Below, in pieces: positions 8,611 through 19,609 of a stretch of 37,553 nucleotides of DNA. Source of the stretch: Reticulitermes lucifugus (Eukaryota; Arthropoda; Insecta; Blattodea; Rhinotermitidae); the NCBI GenBank assembly GCA_026260175.1, contig JAKCWW010000806.1, positions 53,671-91,223 of the forward strand, written 5' to 3'. Within the stretch, counting starts at the first letter, position 1. Each line of letters starts with the position of its first letter. The notes beneath the pieces were generated by a model. That model was given only the letters and a program-made list of their open reading frames with translations, made no database searches and was not told where the DNA came from. Position numbers and translations under genes: made by a program.

Positions 8611-11145
8611 TTTCGTTCAGAGGCTAGTCCATGGGGAATTTGTTGTGGACAAACGGGCATTGGGAGAGATGCTGCTCTGAGTTCTTCAGTTGTCTGCTGT
8701 CAGTATCTTTCGACCAATGTTCCATACTCACCTTGATCTTAATACTATTGTTATCAGAGGGATAAGCTAGCGAATCCTGAGAACCTTCAAAGAAACGATT
8801 CTTCGGATATCAGGGGAGCGTGGGACAGAAGAATTTTCTTCTTTTTAATTTATTACTGGTTTGAGTAATCTGTTACTGAAATATTTCGGATTCCAAGATC
8901 AATTGCCTTGCCATTCGTTCCATTAAGGCTGATTCTTCTCTTTCTCAAAGCTTCATTATTATTGTTGACCTTTTGTCTCAAGTTCTCACACCAGATCTCA
9001 TTGCATGAGGTTTTTAATTACACCACGGAGTTCATTTTGCTCCAGTATGTGCTAAATATTCAGTTTTAAGGAAAGACGCCACTTAAGTTATCAAAGCATG
9101 GCCTAGGTGGAAGACAACAGTGAAACTTAACTTATCTTGGAAAAATAGTGTCTGAAATTGTACACTGGATTTGTTACCTTCAGTAAAAGCGTCTGTGTTC
9201 ATTTAGTTTAGTGAATTGGATTAAGGTCTTCGTTACTTATATTTTTTATTCCGTTTTCCCTGTTTCCATTTTACAAACCTTCTGACCCGGACGTAGCATT
9301 TGGCAATGTTAGTAATTTAGTTATCATATAATACATCTTGGTTTTTCTCTTGCAGGTAAGTTTCATAATCGAATGCACCAGACGGACCGATGTGTTCTAT
9401 TAGTTCAGAAGCCATACAGAGTTTCCAAGTAAGTCCTGATGTCATAATTAACTTGAATCGTCATAGTGACATCTTAAATTCGAGCTTATATAAGTACTGA
9501 ATATCTGTGCACCACTTCCGTTTACATGCCTTTTTATTATTCCTTGTGGTACTTTTTAGCACGAAATATTTCCTGCTTGAAAAATGTGTCATATATTGAG
9601 AGGGTTACACATCTTTACATTGTAGGATGAAACAAATCCCACTGTTCGAAAATTAAATTAATCTGATGCCGCAGAATTTTTTTTGTGTCATATCCTCTTT
9701 CCTTTTTACATTTTATGACTCTTCTGAAACAAATGTGTGCGTAAATCCAGAGCAGTGCTTGTATGTAAGATATATCTTTGTAATATGTGAAGGATTAAAA
9801 TAGTGGCTATGAATTTCAGATATTTGAGTTCGCCTTCATCGGTTATTTCAGTCATTTTGGTCAATGCTCATTATATTTGTAATGGTCCGTATTATAGAAC
9901 TGTACAATTTGGAACTTAAGAATTCAGAAGTTTTCTTAATGTCCATTTTCATATCTCATATCGACAGAACTGCCTACGAACATGTTCCACGCTCTATAAT
10001 AGACGTTGCAATGAAACATGAAATGGAAATAACTTATCAAAAATATAGGGTGGGTAGTGAATACCCGAAAGGACTGAGGAGAAACAAGAAAACTCCTCGT
10101 TGAACACAGCCAAACTTTCAACCTGGGAACTCCCGAATACGTAGTAGGATGCTACTCATAAAACTGTAGGTCGCGTGACCGGTCTATTTGGCCACACTTG
10201 TCCTAATTTATATTCATATTCAGTATATGTTTACATAGAGTTTAGACAGATAAGTTGTTCATTCATTACCCGAAGCTACGTGGCAACATGCTTGTTCATT
10301 TCCGTGGTCTCAAGCTTATATGCAAGAGTATAACTTGTCTTCTCGTCCACGACGAATAAAACATCAGGGATGATTAGTGGTAAAAAATATAATTAGTTCT
10401 TGAATATAATCTCCAGCTATCATATTTATCTGTCTACTGATGTTGGAAAGTAAATTTTCACAGTAAGTGATACGTTGCTTACCATCTAATTCATGTCTAA
10501 TCGACCGGCAGCTCGCGGGCAACATGTTGCTCGCAACACAGTGTTATATTGCCGTGGAGACATTTGAAAATACAAAAAGTCTTTTAACCCTTTTCCTAGC
10601 TAAGCCGAGATGGAACGCCGAAGCAATTTTGAAATCTTATTAGCTGTTTACTTATGGAGACATGCGTTGCTTACCAATTCGTTTTGTAAAATGTGTTAAA
10701 AATAGCCACACCCTAGCCTAGATTGTGGATTGTATTTATAGGAAGTTTTCGTGTTATTATCAGTGCATAATATTGCATAGGACTATATATAGAAAAATAC
10801 ACAGGTAAGATTACAATTATACCTATACTTATTTAGTCTTCATTCCGTGTATTGAATTGAATGTTGCCCGCATGCAGATCAAATTTTTCAGGATTTGCCC
10901 TCGCCGCATGAAAGGTTGATGAAGCCTGATCTAATTCTGTACGGGGAGGAATTTTGTATCTATGTCATGTGATTGTGAGCCTAAGTAGGCTGGTGTCGTT
11001 CAGTCACACTAGAGTGGGCACGCCTTTGCTCTGTTGGACAAAACGACTGGCAAAGAATTGTCTGACGAACCAAGTCAGCATTTGTTTACCCCTATGTCTA
11101 CGGGATTCACATCATTTAGGGAGGTGGCTACATACATCTTCGGGT
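8611..11145. other. Unassigned stretch
   Basis: No gene or named repeat recognised over 2.5 kb. A possible but unproven 73-bp exon at 9356-9428 is discussed in the findings. The open frames at 9864-10103 and 10954-11160 show no domain. A 12-bp palindrome GCAACATGTTGC lies near 10519-10530. Confidence 0.35.
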
Positions 11146-11200
11146 CACTTGTCATTCTAAAATTCATTCATGGGTGACAAGTGTCATGTTTAACATGACA
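11146..11200. repeat. Nested inverted repeats
   Basis: CACTTGTCA (11146-11154) and TGACAAGTG (11175-11183) are a perfect 9-bp inverted pair 20 nt apart. Overlapping the second arm is TGTCATGTT-T-AACATGACA (11182-11200), a near-perfect 19-bp palindrome. The two hairpins are mutually exclusive only at their shared bases. The role is unknown; these could be the end of an unrecognised element. Confidence 0.5.
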
Positions 11201-11819
11201 GGTAACCTTCCTTTAGCAATAGTTCATTTCTAGATTGTGGAAAAAATTTTGCGTGTGAAAAACGGAAGGAAAGCGTCTAAATCCCAACTCCTTAACAGGC
11301 ACTGCCTTTATAGACCCTTGTATTAGTTATATGTGTGTGACCGCGTATTGATGTATTAGGTACATCAGAATGAAACACTGCAATCCGATCTTCACGCCCT
11401 TAATTCAAACACGCTTTGAAACTTCAAGAGAGAGAGAAGATCGGCCTGCGGGTTCATACTTCCGTTTCGTGCATGAATGTTATCCAGGGCTTGAGCAGTG
11501 ATCATTAACCTAGGTAATCAGAAGATAATAAAATATTAGTTTCTAAGTTCTGTGAGCCCTTGCAAGATAGAAAGCTAAGAGGAATAGCAGAGAAGTCGCT
11601 GGAGAGGAAATTCATCGGAAAAATGAGAAACACTCTATACTGGATGGAGAAAAAGAGGTGAAAGGTGACAAAAGTGACATTAGAAATGCAATGTTGGATT
11701 TTGGTTTTCAGCTTAATGGCGGACTGCGTAATGGGGGAAAAAATAAAAGAGAAAACACGTAGTATTAATTAGGAACGTGGGAACCATCAAAACATTTAGT
11801 TAAGAAAAAGAAAATGTAA
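11201..11819. other. Unassigned stretch
   Basis: A-rich near 11590-11820, with no open frame or repeat that I can name. Confidence 0.3.
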
Positions 11820-11842
11820 GAGCAGATGCTCCCGAAACGTCG
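11820..11842 (+). repeat. Short hairpin plus CCGAAACGTCGG motif
   Basis: GAGCA (11820-11824) and TGCTC (11827-11831) form a 5-bp stem followed by CCGAAACGTCGG. This is the same right half as the hammerhead-like motifs at 5242 and 14571, but the CTGA part is absent upstream. I list it as a degenerate member of that repeat group. Confidence 0.35.
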
Positions 11843-12177
11843 GAGAAAACTTACAAACTTATATTCCACAAGACTGTAGTAATATTAATCAAATCCTATG
11901 TGAAAACCTCAGGCAAGAAAAAAAAAATTGTGTTGCAATGATAAGCCTGAAATTCACCAAAATGGATTTAGTACTTAAGAATGCAATTCTTCCGTCACGG
12001 TAAACGGGTTACGTCTCCATTACAAAACCGGACCTGTCAATGATGCATAGGCAAATGGTTTCTGTTTATTCTGAGAATTAATCTTAATCCATAAATAATG
12101 TGTGTGGACAAAGTTTATTCTTGTTCATCAAATTACACGGCGTTACATCTCAGTCGTCACAGCCATGAGAACATTAA

Positions 12178-12209
12178 ATCACGTGTTTTTAATTTTAAAA
12201 GCACGTGAT
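12178..12209. repeat. 15-bp hairpin
   Basis: ATCACGTGTTTTTAA (12178-12192) pairs with TTAAAAGCACGTGAT (12195-12209) at 14 of 15 positions around a 2-nt loop. CACGTG E-box hexamers lie in both arms. This is a structural observation only. Confidence 0.55.
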
Positions 12210-12413
12210 ACATAAACACTGTGCTATAAAGGGTTAAGCTGAGGAACCAAATCAGACTCTGGAATGACATACGTAACTTGTAATGTGCTGACTAATTGAC
12301 AGTCATGGTGAAAAATTGCCTTACGCTTTCTCACCATTAATCCCCTCCGCAATAACCACTTGTTACTACTACCCGCTATAGCCTATATGGAGTGTATAGG
12401 AATTACATTACTT

Positions 12414-12578
12414 CAGGGGTGCATAAAATTTACAGCAATCTAAGAGCGACCTAAACATTTTAGGCGCCCAAAGGATGACATGAAGCAAGTTTATACTAAA
12501 AGATCCACAAATATTAGGGGCCACTGTTCACAATTTCCTCGCCGTGGCGGCCTGACGACCGGAATTTGTGCACCCCTG
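12414..12578. mobile_element. hAT-like MITE, copy B
   Basis: A 165-bp element. The left end is CAGGGGTGCATAAAATTTAC, and the complement of the right end is CAGGGGTGCACAAATTCCGG. The flanking octamers CATTACTT (12406-12413) and CATTACTC (12579-12586) match at 7 of 8 and have TA in the centre. The interior shares GACATGAAGCAAGTTT and CCACAAATATTAGGGGCCAC with copies A and D. No coding sequence. Confidence 0.87.
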
Positions 12579-12586
12579 CATTACTC

Positions 12587-14408
12587 GTATTTGACGGCTA
12601 AAATAAGACGTATTTTAATACTTCCTTAATAGAGTACAACAATGAATCGGAACACCGCAGGTAATTTCCCCTAAACATTGTGGATCTGGTCGAGATTGAA
12701 GCTCCTATCGTTTTCTGCATAGTCTAATTGCACGTGCAGAGCTGAAACACTGTTAACTTTGCCGCTGGCAAATGGCAATTGGCACATAATATATGTGAAA
12801 GTTTTCTCGTAAGAGAAGGCATAAAAGCAAAAATAAAAAAAGAATTAACTTGAAAAACGCAGTAAAATCTTACGATCTCTTTTATTTGTTCAACTAAGTT
12901 TTCAGTGATGGGTACCTGTACAGTCTCTCCTTTCTGGGTATCAACTTTATGTGTCTAACTTCCCTGTTGCCTATAATTCCACTACCAGCCCCCTATACTG
13001 CCTGTTGTGTTGTCGTCTCCTACAAACACAACATCCTTCTGCGTGTAACATGGCGTCTTTCTCTGTCAGACTCCTGTACAACCTGTCATTTGTATCATTA
13101 CGTTTTCATTTATACTTTCCTTGTGTGAAAACTGCAGTTTGTTTCCAGTTATATGTCTAACGTATAACAACCTAAATTTTTCACCATTTGTTCAGACATT
13201 GTTATTGGAACATGAATTTTATTTGGCACAAAAGTTTTGCTCTCTCGCGACTCTAAAACCACTCAATCATTTATTTCATTAGAATTAAAGCAGTTGTATG
13301 AAAAAGCTGCATATTATATTATGGTTTTCTGTGACGTGACGACATGTAGCTTGATGGTTCTACCAGTAAGTTTCTTCGAAACGCAGGTACTCGTCTAGCA
13401 AACTACAGTAAGAAGAGAGTAAGACCCATCTTGATCCTCACCACCGCGAGTACCTCAGATTTTGCATTCGTTTCTATGGTTAATATATGGTGAAACCCTC
13501 GATCCTATGTTATGATCCCGGGTTTGTAGACCAACATTTTTAAGGACTATTTGCCGTACCAATCCCGAAGGTTTCCTTTACTTTTGTCATTCCAGCAATA
13601 AAGAGTTAGAATCCTGAAGATTCAAGTCTTCTGTAATGATACTTCATATTGACTCTTGAATAGTCACCGACGTTTCTGGTGGGAGTAATGCCGCCAGTCG
13701 ATGTAGCATAATATTCCAGAACAACTGACTCTTCATCAGCACCGTTGTGATAATCTAAAATATCCCACTGTAAGGAATACTCTTCACAGAGAGGCAAACC
13801 CAGCCACCAAATTGGCTACGAGGCTGCTTCACTCAAATGCACACGACGTTGCAGTGTCCGCGAAATTTATTCTGACGGATGTCGTCCTTGAGGCTTATTC
13901 TGTAGTTTGTGCTAACTACTGATGAACAGATTTAACGTCTGAAAATAGCTACTTATTGGGTTTGCTAATCGCCGTCCTGTTGTTGAGAAAATCTTTATTG
14001 TGAAACTTACTACAATCTACGAATTTTCTAGAAGTTTCCAATGTCTGTTGGACAAAATTTTTGTGTATATTGCAGTGGAGATGGTCCTGGGAAAATATCT
14101 TTGAAATGAAGCCATGATGGTTGAGACAAGGAATTCATTATTCTGAAATAAAAGAATTCTCTGTTGAGTTGTATATGAGTTACGCAGTTGTACTAAACGG
14201 CTTCGAATGTCTATGTTAACTGATATTTGCATGTACACATATTGTGGTATGTATGGAAGCATATCTATTTCATTACTTATCTAGGACTTGCGGAAGCTTC
14301 GACGTGATGCAAGGCGTCGGTTGCATTTCTTTTGAATGTTCATTTTCTTTAACCCAAACCTGCAGCTTATTGGGTTCGCAGATCCCATGAGGCTCTCAGG
14401 AGCACTCG
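12587..14408. other. Unassigned stretch
   Basis: No gene recognised. Short open frames at 12951-13160 (plus) and 13606-13797 (minus) lack domains. No repeat that I can name. Confidence 0.3.
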
Positions 14409-14504
14409 TCATATGACCGTCATAGGTACTAAAAGAAAATGTCCTTCGTGCAGTACCCGCATCGATACATCGAAATTAAAAAAAAACTCTGTGGAAAAAT
14501 TCTT

Positions 14505-14537
14505 CTTGACAAGCTGATATTTGCACAGCTTGTCAAG
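14505..14537. repeat. Perfect 12-bp hairpin
   Basis: CTTGACAAGCTG (14505-14516) and CAGCTTGTCAAG (14526-14537) form a perfect 12-bp stem with a 9-nt loop. Its right arm overlaps one copy of the 13-bp direct repeat that bounds the neighbouring insertion, so the palindrome appears to be at the target site. Confidence 0.6.
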
Positions 14538-14543
14538 ATATTG

Positions 14544-14639
14544 AGATCTGAGCACTTCTGGGATAGTACGACGTTTCGGGACAACGTGTCGGTCCCATCT
14601 TCGAGAGTCAAGAAGTCCAAGAAGGAAAACAATCACGAA
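14544..14639 (-). mobile_element. 96-bp insertion with hammerhead-like motif
   Basis: A 96-bp segment lies between two exact copies of TGTCAAGATATTG (14531-14543 and 14640-14652). On the minus strand it contains CGAAGATGGGAC, a 9-nt loop, then GTCCCGAAACGTCG (14566-14603). This is a 5-bp GGGAC/GTCCC stem ending in GAAACG, the same layout as 5242-5272. The first core base pair CT is replaced by TC, so a working hammerhead core is not present. A 13-bp duplication is compatible with a Penelope-like or LINE-type insertion (inference). Open frames overlapping it on both strands (14409-14672) are repeat-derived. Confidence 0.5.
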
Positions 14640-14652
14640 TGTCAAGATATTG

Positions 14653-15560
14653 TCTGTCTTTATAGAAAGTGAAAATTAATTGCTGTATTCGCAAGATTTC
14701 GCTACTAGCCTCTGTCCTGAGCCAAAAGAATCAAGTACACACCGACACAGTGTATTACCCTGATCATTCAGGTGGTCGATTTGTAAGAAATTCTGTATGT
14801 GTTGAGGATTCTGGGTTGTTGGGCTGTTGAGTGTTAGCAGTTGTCATACTACTATTGCTTTATACTACCTCGGTTTTATCACACGCCTTGTTTTTCAGAA
14901 AAGTAATCGTCACGAATGTACAAGTAGTGTTTTTCCTCAAAATAAGAATCGGCTTTTTATAACAATCTACAGTACGGTGGATCATAACTTTTAAGTACTA
15001 ATAGAAGGCTATAATCGAATATGCCATACTTGTGTGTTTGTGCATTTTTGGAACAAGAATTGAAAAGGTGTCTATTGTTTATTGTGGACTGAGTCTGCTG
15101 ACTGTGAGAACGTAGGAATCAGACAGACGCAGGCTACTAATCAATGCTAAAGCGATAAACTAATTTGCGAACTACTGCCAATGCTATTGACTGCTGAATA
15201 CAGAATAACGACACACTTATTAAAACGAACAAAGGAGCTTTGATTCCTGGGAATGCATAAATTTCGAAATTCCCAGTTTGAATCGTGTCCAAATACACAT
15301 TGCTTGGAGCATGGCACTCTATCAAGAAAGATGTATCGTTCCTCCTCCCTGTGCCGGTAAGATGACGCAAGCGCTAGAGCTTGTGACCACTAATTCTCGA
15401 CGTGCCCATTTCGAACCCTATCCTTGGCGAGGATGTTCATGGTCTTTATCATTTCCTGCGGCTGAACACTGGAACAGTTGATAAAGGCCAAGACCACTTC
15501 GTCCCCAATCTTTCATGTTATCTGACGCTTAATATCCACTATAGTTTTTACACAGTCATA
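14653..15560. other. Unassigned stretch
   Basis: No recognisable gene or repeat. Open frames at 15137-15370 and 15278-15481 have no domain. Confidence 0.3.
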
Positions 15561-15860
15561 AAATATCCTGCGTTAAATTCGTCTTTTCCCCTTTTTTTCT
15601 TTGCGTACTCCTTTATTTTTTTATTTCCTTCTTTTATTCGCTTCCATTTCTTATCTTCGATGCATTTTTTCTTCACTTCTCTTTACTTATTTCAGTCTCT
15701 TTTCTCACATATCATCCCTTCTTTCGTATCTGTCGTTAATTCTTCCTAGAATACGTGTCTTTTTTATTTCTTTCCGCTTACTGGCTTCTCATTTTATTTC
15801 TTTGTTCGCTGCCCATTTCATTTATTGTGTATATGCTGATTGCTCATTCCTTTAACCCAT
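15561..15860. repeat. Pyrimidine-rich low-complexity tract
   Basis: About 300 bases are dominated by T and C on the plus strand, made of TTTC, TTCTT and CTTT words. It produces overlapping Phe/Ser/Leu-rich open frames (15402-15749, 15601-15855) that I reject as genes. Confidence 0.6.
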
Positions 15861-15924
15861 TCCAGTTTGTTTTTCCTTAGGACTAATCAAGATTTCTAGG
15901 AATGCATCCCTGTATACTATACAC

Positions 15925-16088
15925 CAGGGGTGCACAAATTCCGGGCGCTAGGTCGCCGTGACGACTACAGTTTGTATGGTGGTCCCAATGATTTTGTTTT
16001 CTCCATATGAAACTTGCTTCTTGATATTATTCTGGCGCCTAGAATTATAAGGTGGTTTCCAGATTTTTGGAAAATGTTTGCACCCTTG
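15925..16088. mobile_element. hAT-like MITE, copy C (opposite orientation)
   Basis: Inverted relative to copies A, B and D: it starts CAGGGGTGCACAAATTCCGG and carries ATGAAACTTGCTTC, the complement of their internal block. The right end is mutated to GCACCCTTG. The 8-bp target duplication CTATACAC is perfect on both sides (15917-15924 and 16089-16096). It is 164 bp with no coding capacity. Confidence 0.9.
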
Positions 16089-16184
16089 CTATACACCCAG
16101 CATTTCCTTAGCAGTTTATGTACTCGCAATAGGATACTACTCTCGCCTAAAATAGTAATTATGTTCTTTTAGAGTAAAGTAAAA

Positions 16185-16424
16185 GGTAAAGTTCTCCCTA
16201 GAACAGGCCATGAAGGCCCAGAGGGGGAGTAGAGGTATNNNNNNNNNNNNNNNNNNNNNNNNNNNNNNNNNNNNNNNNNNNNNNNNNNNNNNNNNNNNNN
16301 NNNNNNNNNNNNNNGCCCCAGGGCCGGTCTGGACGGGTGCGAAAAATCTCGCCCCCACCGGGATTCGATCCCCGGACAGTCCAACCCTTAGCGAGTCGCT
16401 ATACCGACTACGCTATCCCGGCCC
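16185..16424 (-). mobile_element. SINE-A copy, young, interrupted by gap
   Basis: A full-length minus-strand copy. The head GGGCCGGGATAGCG ends at 16424, the B-box region is the complement of CGGGATTCGATCCCC near 16359-16373, and the 3' end is the complement of AAAGGTAAAGTTCTCCCTAG (16183-16202). The middle is replaced by the run of N bases. GTTCTTT occurs just outside both ends (16163-16169 and 16427-16433) as a possible short target duplication. The open frames across it are SINE translations with N codons. Confidence 0.87.
16239..16314. other. Assembly gap (76 N)
   Basis: A run of 76 undetermined bases lies wholly inside the SINE-A copy. About 100 bp of SINE consensus should fill this interval, so the gap is close to its real size. 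Confidence 0.98.
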
Positions 16425-16439
16425 ACGTTCTTTAGAATA

Positions 16440-16814
16440 GTGGTTGTTTTTCCGTAAAAGACAATGCAATTTTCCACATCTCGTAATTTGGGTCGAAAAT
16501 AGGGTAAAGATTTAATGTTCTGAACTGCGTTTAGTTAATAATGAATCCGCAAAAATAAACGCAGTTGCTGTACTTATCTATTTAGCAGATAAACCTAAAC
16601 ATTTTATCGATTGAATTATTTTAGAGCTGATTCTGTAACTATGAACTGACATTTAAAGTTCTTGTCACTCTTACGTGTACCTTGTGTTAAAATTTAATGC
16701 TTACTGTCTTAACACTTTCAAATTTTTAAGCGTTGCTTGTGCAAGTGTGTGACATATGCTCCACCTATTAGCAGCTACACCAACGAATATTCTTGCAGCT
16801 TCAATTTCCAACAG
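16440..16814. other. Unassigned stretch
   Basis: AT-rich with no recognisable feature. Confidence 0.3.
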
Positions 16815-17018
16815 GAGTAAAGGATTTCTGTCTTCCCCAGAACTTCCTTACCGGTTGCTCGAATGACTTTCTATTTAATGGGTACCGGAAGCTTTTTTCC
16901 AAGTTGTAACTGACCAGGACATCATCTTGTACTGCCAGGATGAATGGGTGGAGCTATATCTCCCGTCTCACATAAGCCTTCAGGGCGTGCATAAAGACAG
17001 ATTTAACTTTACCTTCTG
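16815..17018 (+). mobile_element. SINE-A copy, old, 3' portion
   Basis: A diverged plus-strand remnant. AATGGGTACCGG (16877-16888) matches the young body. GGTGGAGCTATATCTCCCG near 16949, AGCCTTCAGGGCGTG near 16976 and AACTTTACCTTCTG at 17006-17019 follow in SINE-A order and match its 3' end. The tRNA-like head cannot be recognised. Confidence 0.5.
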
Positions 17019-17186
17019 AAATGTCTTGTTAGTATAAGACTTAATTTTGCGATAGCGAATATTGAGCGTTTTCTGGAACTTTGTAGGCTACCCACCAGTC
17101 AGACTGCTCTTTGTCGTCAACCAGAAAACCACAATTTGTATACTAAAATTAAACAAAACAGACAGTGTACGCATAACGTAAATTTG

Positions 17187-17666
17187 AGGCGCGTTCGCGT
17201 AACAACCTGCCGTGGAAAAACAATAAGTATTGCACATTCTGAGTGTGTGTCTGTAGCCTGAGTTATCCAGCATGCAACGCGCATGCGCCGTATTATAAAA
17301 TCTGCGACCTCTCTGGCTCTATCATATTTTTCCACATTATCTCACAAACAGCACGATTTACATAAAAAAAGTTATTGAACGTAAGATGTGTGTCTTGATT
17401 TTCTCTACAATTTTGTCTGAAACATTTCTCATTTTAAGAAGAATTGAGCGAGATACTATCGTAAACATACGTAGGTCTTCATGTGAAGTACCCGTTATTC
17501 TTGTCAGATTTTAATGAAACTTGAATTTTTCGACAGATTTTCGAAAAATAATCTAATATCATCTTTCATGAAAAACCGTCCAGTGGGAGCCGAGTTGTTC
17601 CATGCAGACAGACAGACAGACATGCGAAGCTAATAATAACTTTTTTGCAATTTTGCGAACGCGCCT
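17187..17666. mobile_element. ~480-bp TIR element, copy 1
   Basis: Bounded by a perfect 12-bp inverted repeat, AGGCGCGTTCGC at the left and GCGAACGCGCCT at the right. It is homologous along its length and in the same orientation to 28556-29034, sharing TTCTGAGTGTGTG, CATGCGCCGTATTATA, CTGAAACATTTCTCATT and CGTCCAGTGGGA. It includes a (GACA)n seed near 17608-17622. There is no transposase, so I read it as a non-autonomous DNA transposon of unassigned superfamily. Homology between the copies continues about 40 bp left of the inverted repeat (ATAACGTAA), so the true border may lie outside, and I see no target duplication. Confidence 0.65.
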
Positions 17667-17849
17667 AAAAATGAAAGTCTAATTGTGTGGTCAGTCGGTC
17701 CACACGTATGAACTTCGACACTGCTGGACGAACTGGGTTAAATTAGTCTTATTCACTTCTGCATTAGAAGGTACAGGGTCGCGTGTGATTTTAGTTCCTC
17801 CAGTCCAATATATGAGTGCAACAGCACCGGAAGCTTATGAAATTTATTG

Positions 17850-18010
17850 CTTTTCTAAAAGTCGGAGGTGAGTGGTCAGCCACATGCCCTGGCGGCTTTA
17901 TCCCCAAGTAAGCAGACATAAAGTACTTATTGGGTAGGTGGTGGGTGTCTCCAAAACTTATCTGAACACGGTGAAGAACAGAAAAATATTTCAACACTGG
18001 ATACTAACAG
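17850..18010 (-). mobile_element. SINE-A copy, old fragment
   Basis: Minus-strand alignment by eye: GAGTGGTCAGCCACATGCCC (17870-17889; young GGTGGTCAACGCCACGCCCC), GGCGGCTTTATCCCCAAG (young GGCCGCTTTACCCCCGGG), ATTGGGTAGGTGGTGGGTG near 17929 (young TAGGAGGCTGGGTG) and CTGAACACGGTG near 17963 (young CTGGACGGGTG). The tRNA-like head is missing. Confidence 0.55.
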
Positions 18011-18019
18011 GTGATTAAA

Positions 18020-18957
18020 TCTTAGATTTTTAAATCTTTGTGTTTCGTCTGCGGATATTAATTTAGAGTCGACACTGGCATGAAACATTCCAGCTGCTTA
18101 GAAACCCTTGCCAATCTTTGACAGAATTTCGGGACTGGTGACTTTGGCAGTCACTGGTGTAATAGGCTTTATCATTGTCCTGTCCGTCGCTGTGACCGTA
18201 GAGATGACGTAATGTCGTCTGATCTACGAGGTTGATGTTCCGGTGTGCTCAGAAGGTGATTGGTTCGCACGTCGGCCGAAGACACCGATTCTTCTGAACG
18301 ACGTTTCTTGTGTGTTTCCTCATTTCTGTGGGCAAGTGCTGGGATAGCAGTCCTATCTTTATTACGCCACGAAGGCTTCCTGCCGACTTCTTTCTAATTC
18401 ACCAATAAACGTTGACCTAATATTCACTACATTGTGGGGTAGGAACTGCGACTTAAATTAACCAAATAAAAATTTGAATCGTCTGAAATTTGACGCCTTG
18501 TCGTTTGTAGAAAAGGTGCCAAGATTTTGATTGAGCCAAACGGCCCCATCTTTACCGTAAAAGAACTCTTGTACCCTGAAATGGAGGTAGCAGATAAAAT
18601 CTCACATTTTGACAATGTTCGCATTTAATTTCATTGAACGTGATTGGTCGCCTAATGCACATACACTTTCACAATCTTGTCATTGTATTGGTTTGTAATT
18701 TCGACAGCTTTCAACTCTAGTAGAAGGTCCTAAAATATATTCCATTTGATTCCAGGAAACGTATTGTTAACTTTAACAAAGGGTTAAGAAATACATCATT
18801 GCTGAATTTTTACAGTTGAAAAGATTGTCCTTTAAGAAGCTTTCACTTTGACAAAGGTCTGCAGGTGCCTGTTTAAACACGTTAATTAAATTCTCCTTTT
18901 ACAGTGAGACAGGCCAGGATAGTTATGAGGAGATGCTCTAGGCTCTAAAACTTCCAG
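18020..18957. other. Unassigned stretch
   Basis: No gene or named repeat. The minus-strand open frame at 18427-18624 is short and has no domain. Confidence 0.3.
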
Positions 18958-19195
18958 GAATAAATTCTTAACTGCGGAACTAGGTGAAGGTCAGTGGTCA
19001 CCTTGACGCCGTGACCGCTGTAACGCCATGGAAAGAAACCCTGCTATCTACTGGGCAGGAGGCTAGTTAAGCCCCAGAAGCTGGTCTGAACGCTGTGGAA
19101 TATAGAAAACTGCCAGCAATCGAACCATTTTTCTTAATACATCTCGTATCCTAGTCACTATATAGACTGAAATATCTTCCCACTCTATAACTATA
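18958..19195 (-). mobile_element. SINE-A copy, old, near full length
   Basis: Minus-strand landmarks in order are TTCTTAACTGCGGAACTAGG (18966-18985; young CTTTAACCTCGGCGCTAGA), CAGTGGTCACCTTGACGCCG, GGCAGGAGGCTAGTTAAGCC near 19056 and GGTCTGAACGCTGTGG near 19082. They end in CACTATATAGACTGAAATAT near 19156, which is the same head variant as the old copy at 5950-6168. Confidence 0.6.
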
Positions 19196-19609
19196 ACTGC
19201 TGCTGTATTTATGGGCAGTCCTTTTTCGATTCTCGGGGTGGATGATGTTTATGCTGACGGAGGCTTTGTAAGGTTCCTTTTTCTCTTCAGTCAAATGCTT
19301 GGATAGTAGCTACTAAACTTCGCCTAAATTATATATGCAAAATTTAGGTCCTACCTCAGAGCAAGCACTTGCTGTTTCCGTTATAATGACCAACCGATTG
19401 ATGTTGTGTGGTGAAGTAATCGGTGCACATTTTAAGAATCAGAAGACATACGGTATAAGCAGACCGCAAAATATCTTAATATTACAAACCATGGTACATA
19501 TTGTAACAAATGGCAATTTGAAGGTTAACGTTGACCTTCCACATGTATCCCAGTTCATCATTGACATGACGTCCTTCTATCGACGGTGTGCAACGTTATG
19601 TAGCTTGAC
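19196..19609. other. Unassigned stretch
   Basis: Contains the first two-thirds of a 133-codon open frame (19335-19736) that has no recognisable domain and ends inside the following repeat. Confidence 0.3.

Noticed and set aside
15402..15855. Hydrophobic Phe/Leu/Ser-rich open frames that look like membrane proteins
   Set aside because: Low-complexity pyrimidine tract; the apparent membrane character is a product of TTT and CTT codons.
16137..16440. Open frames with X residues
   Set aside because: Translations of a SINE across the N gap.
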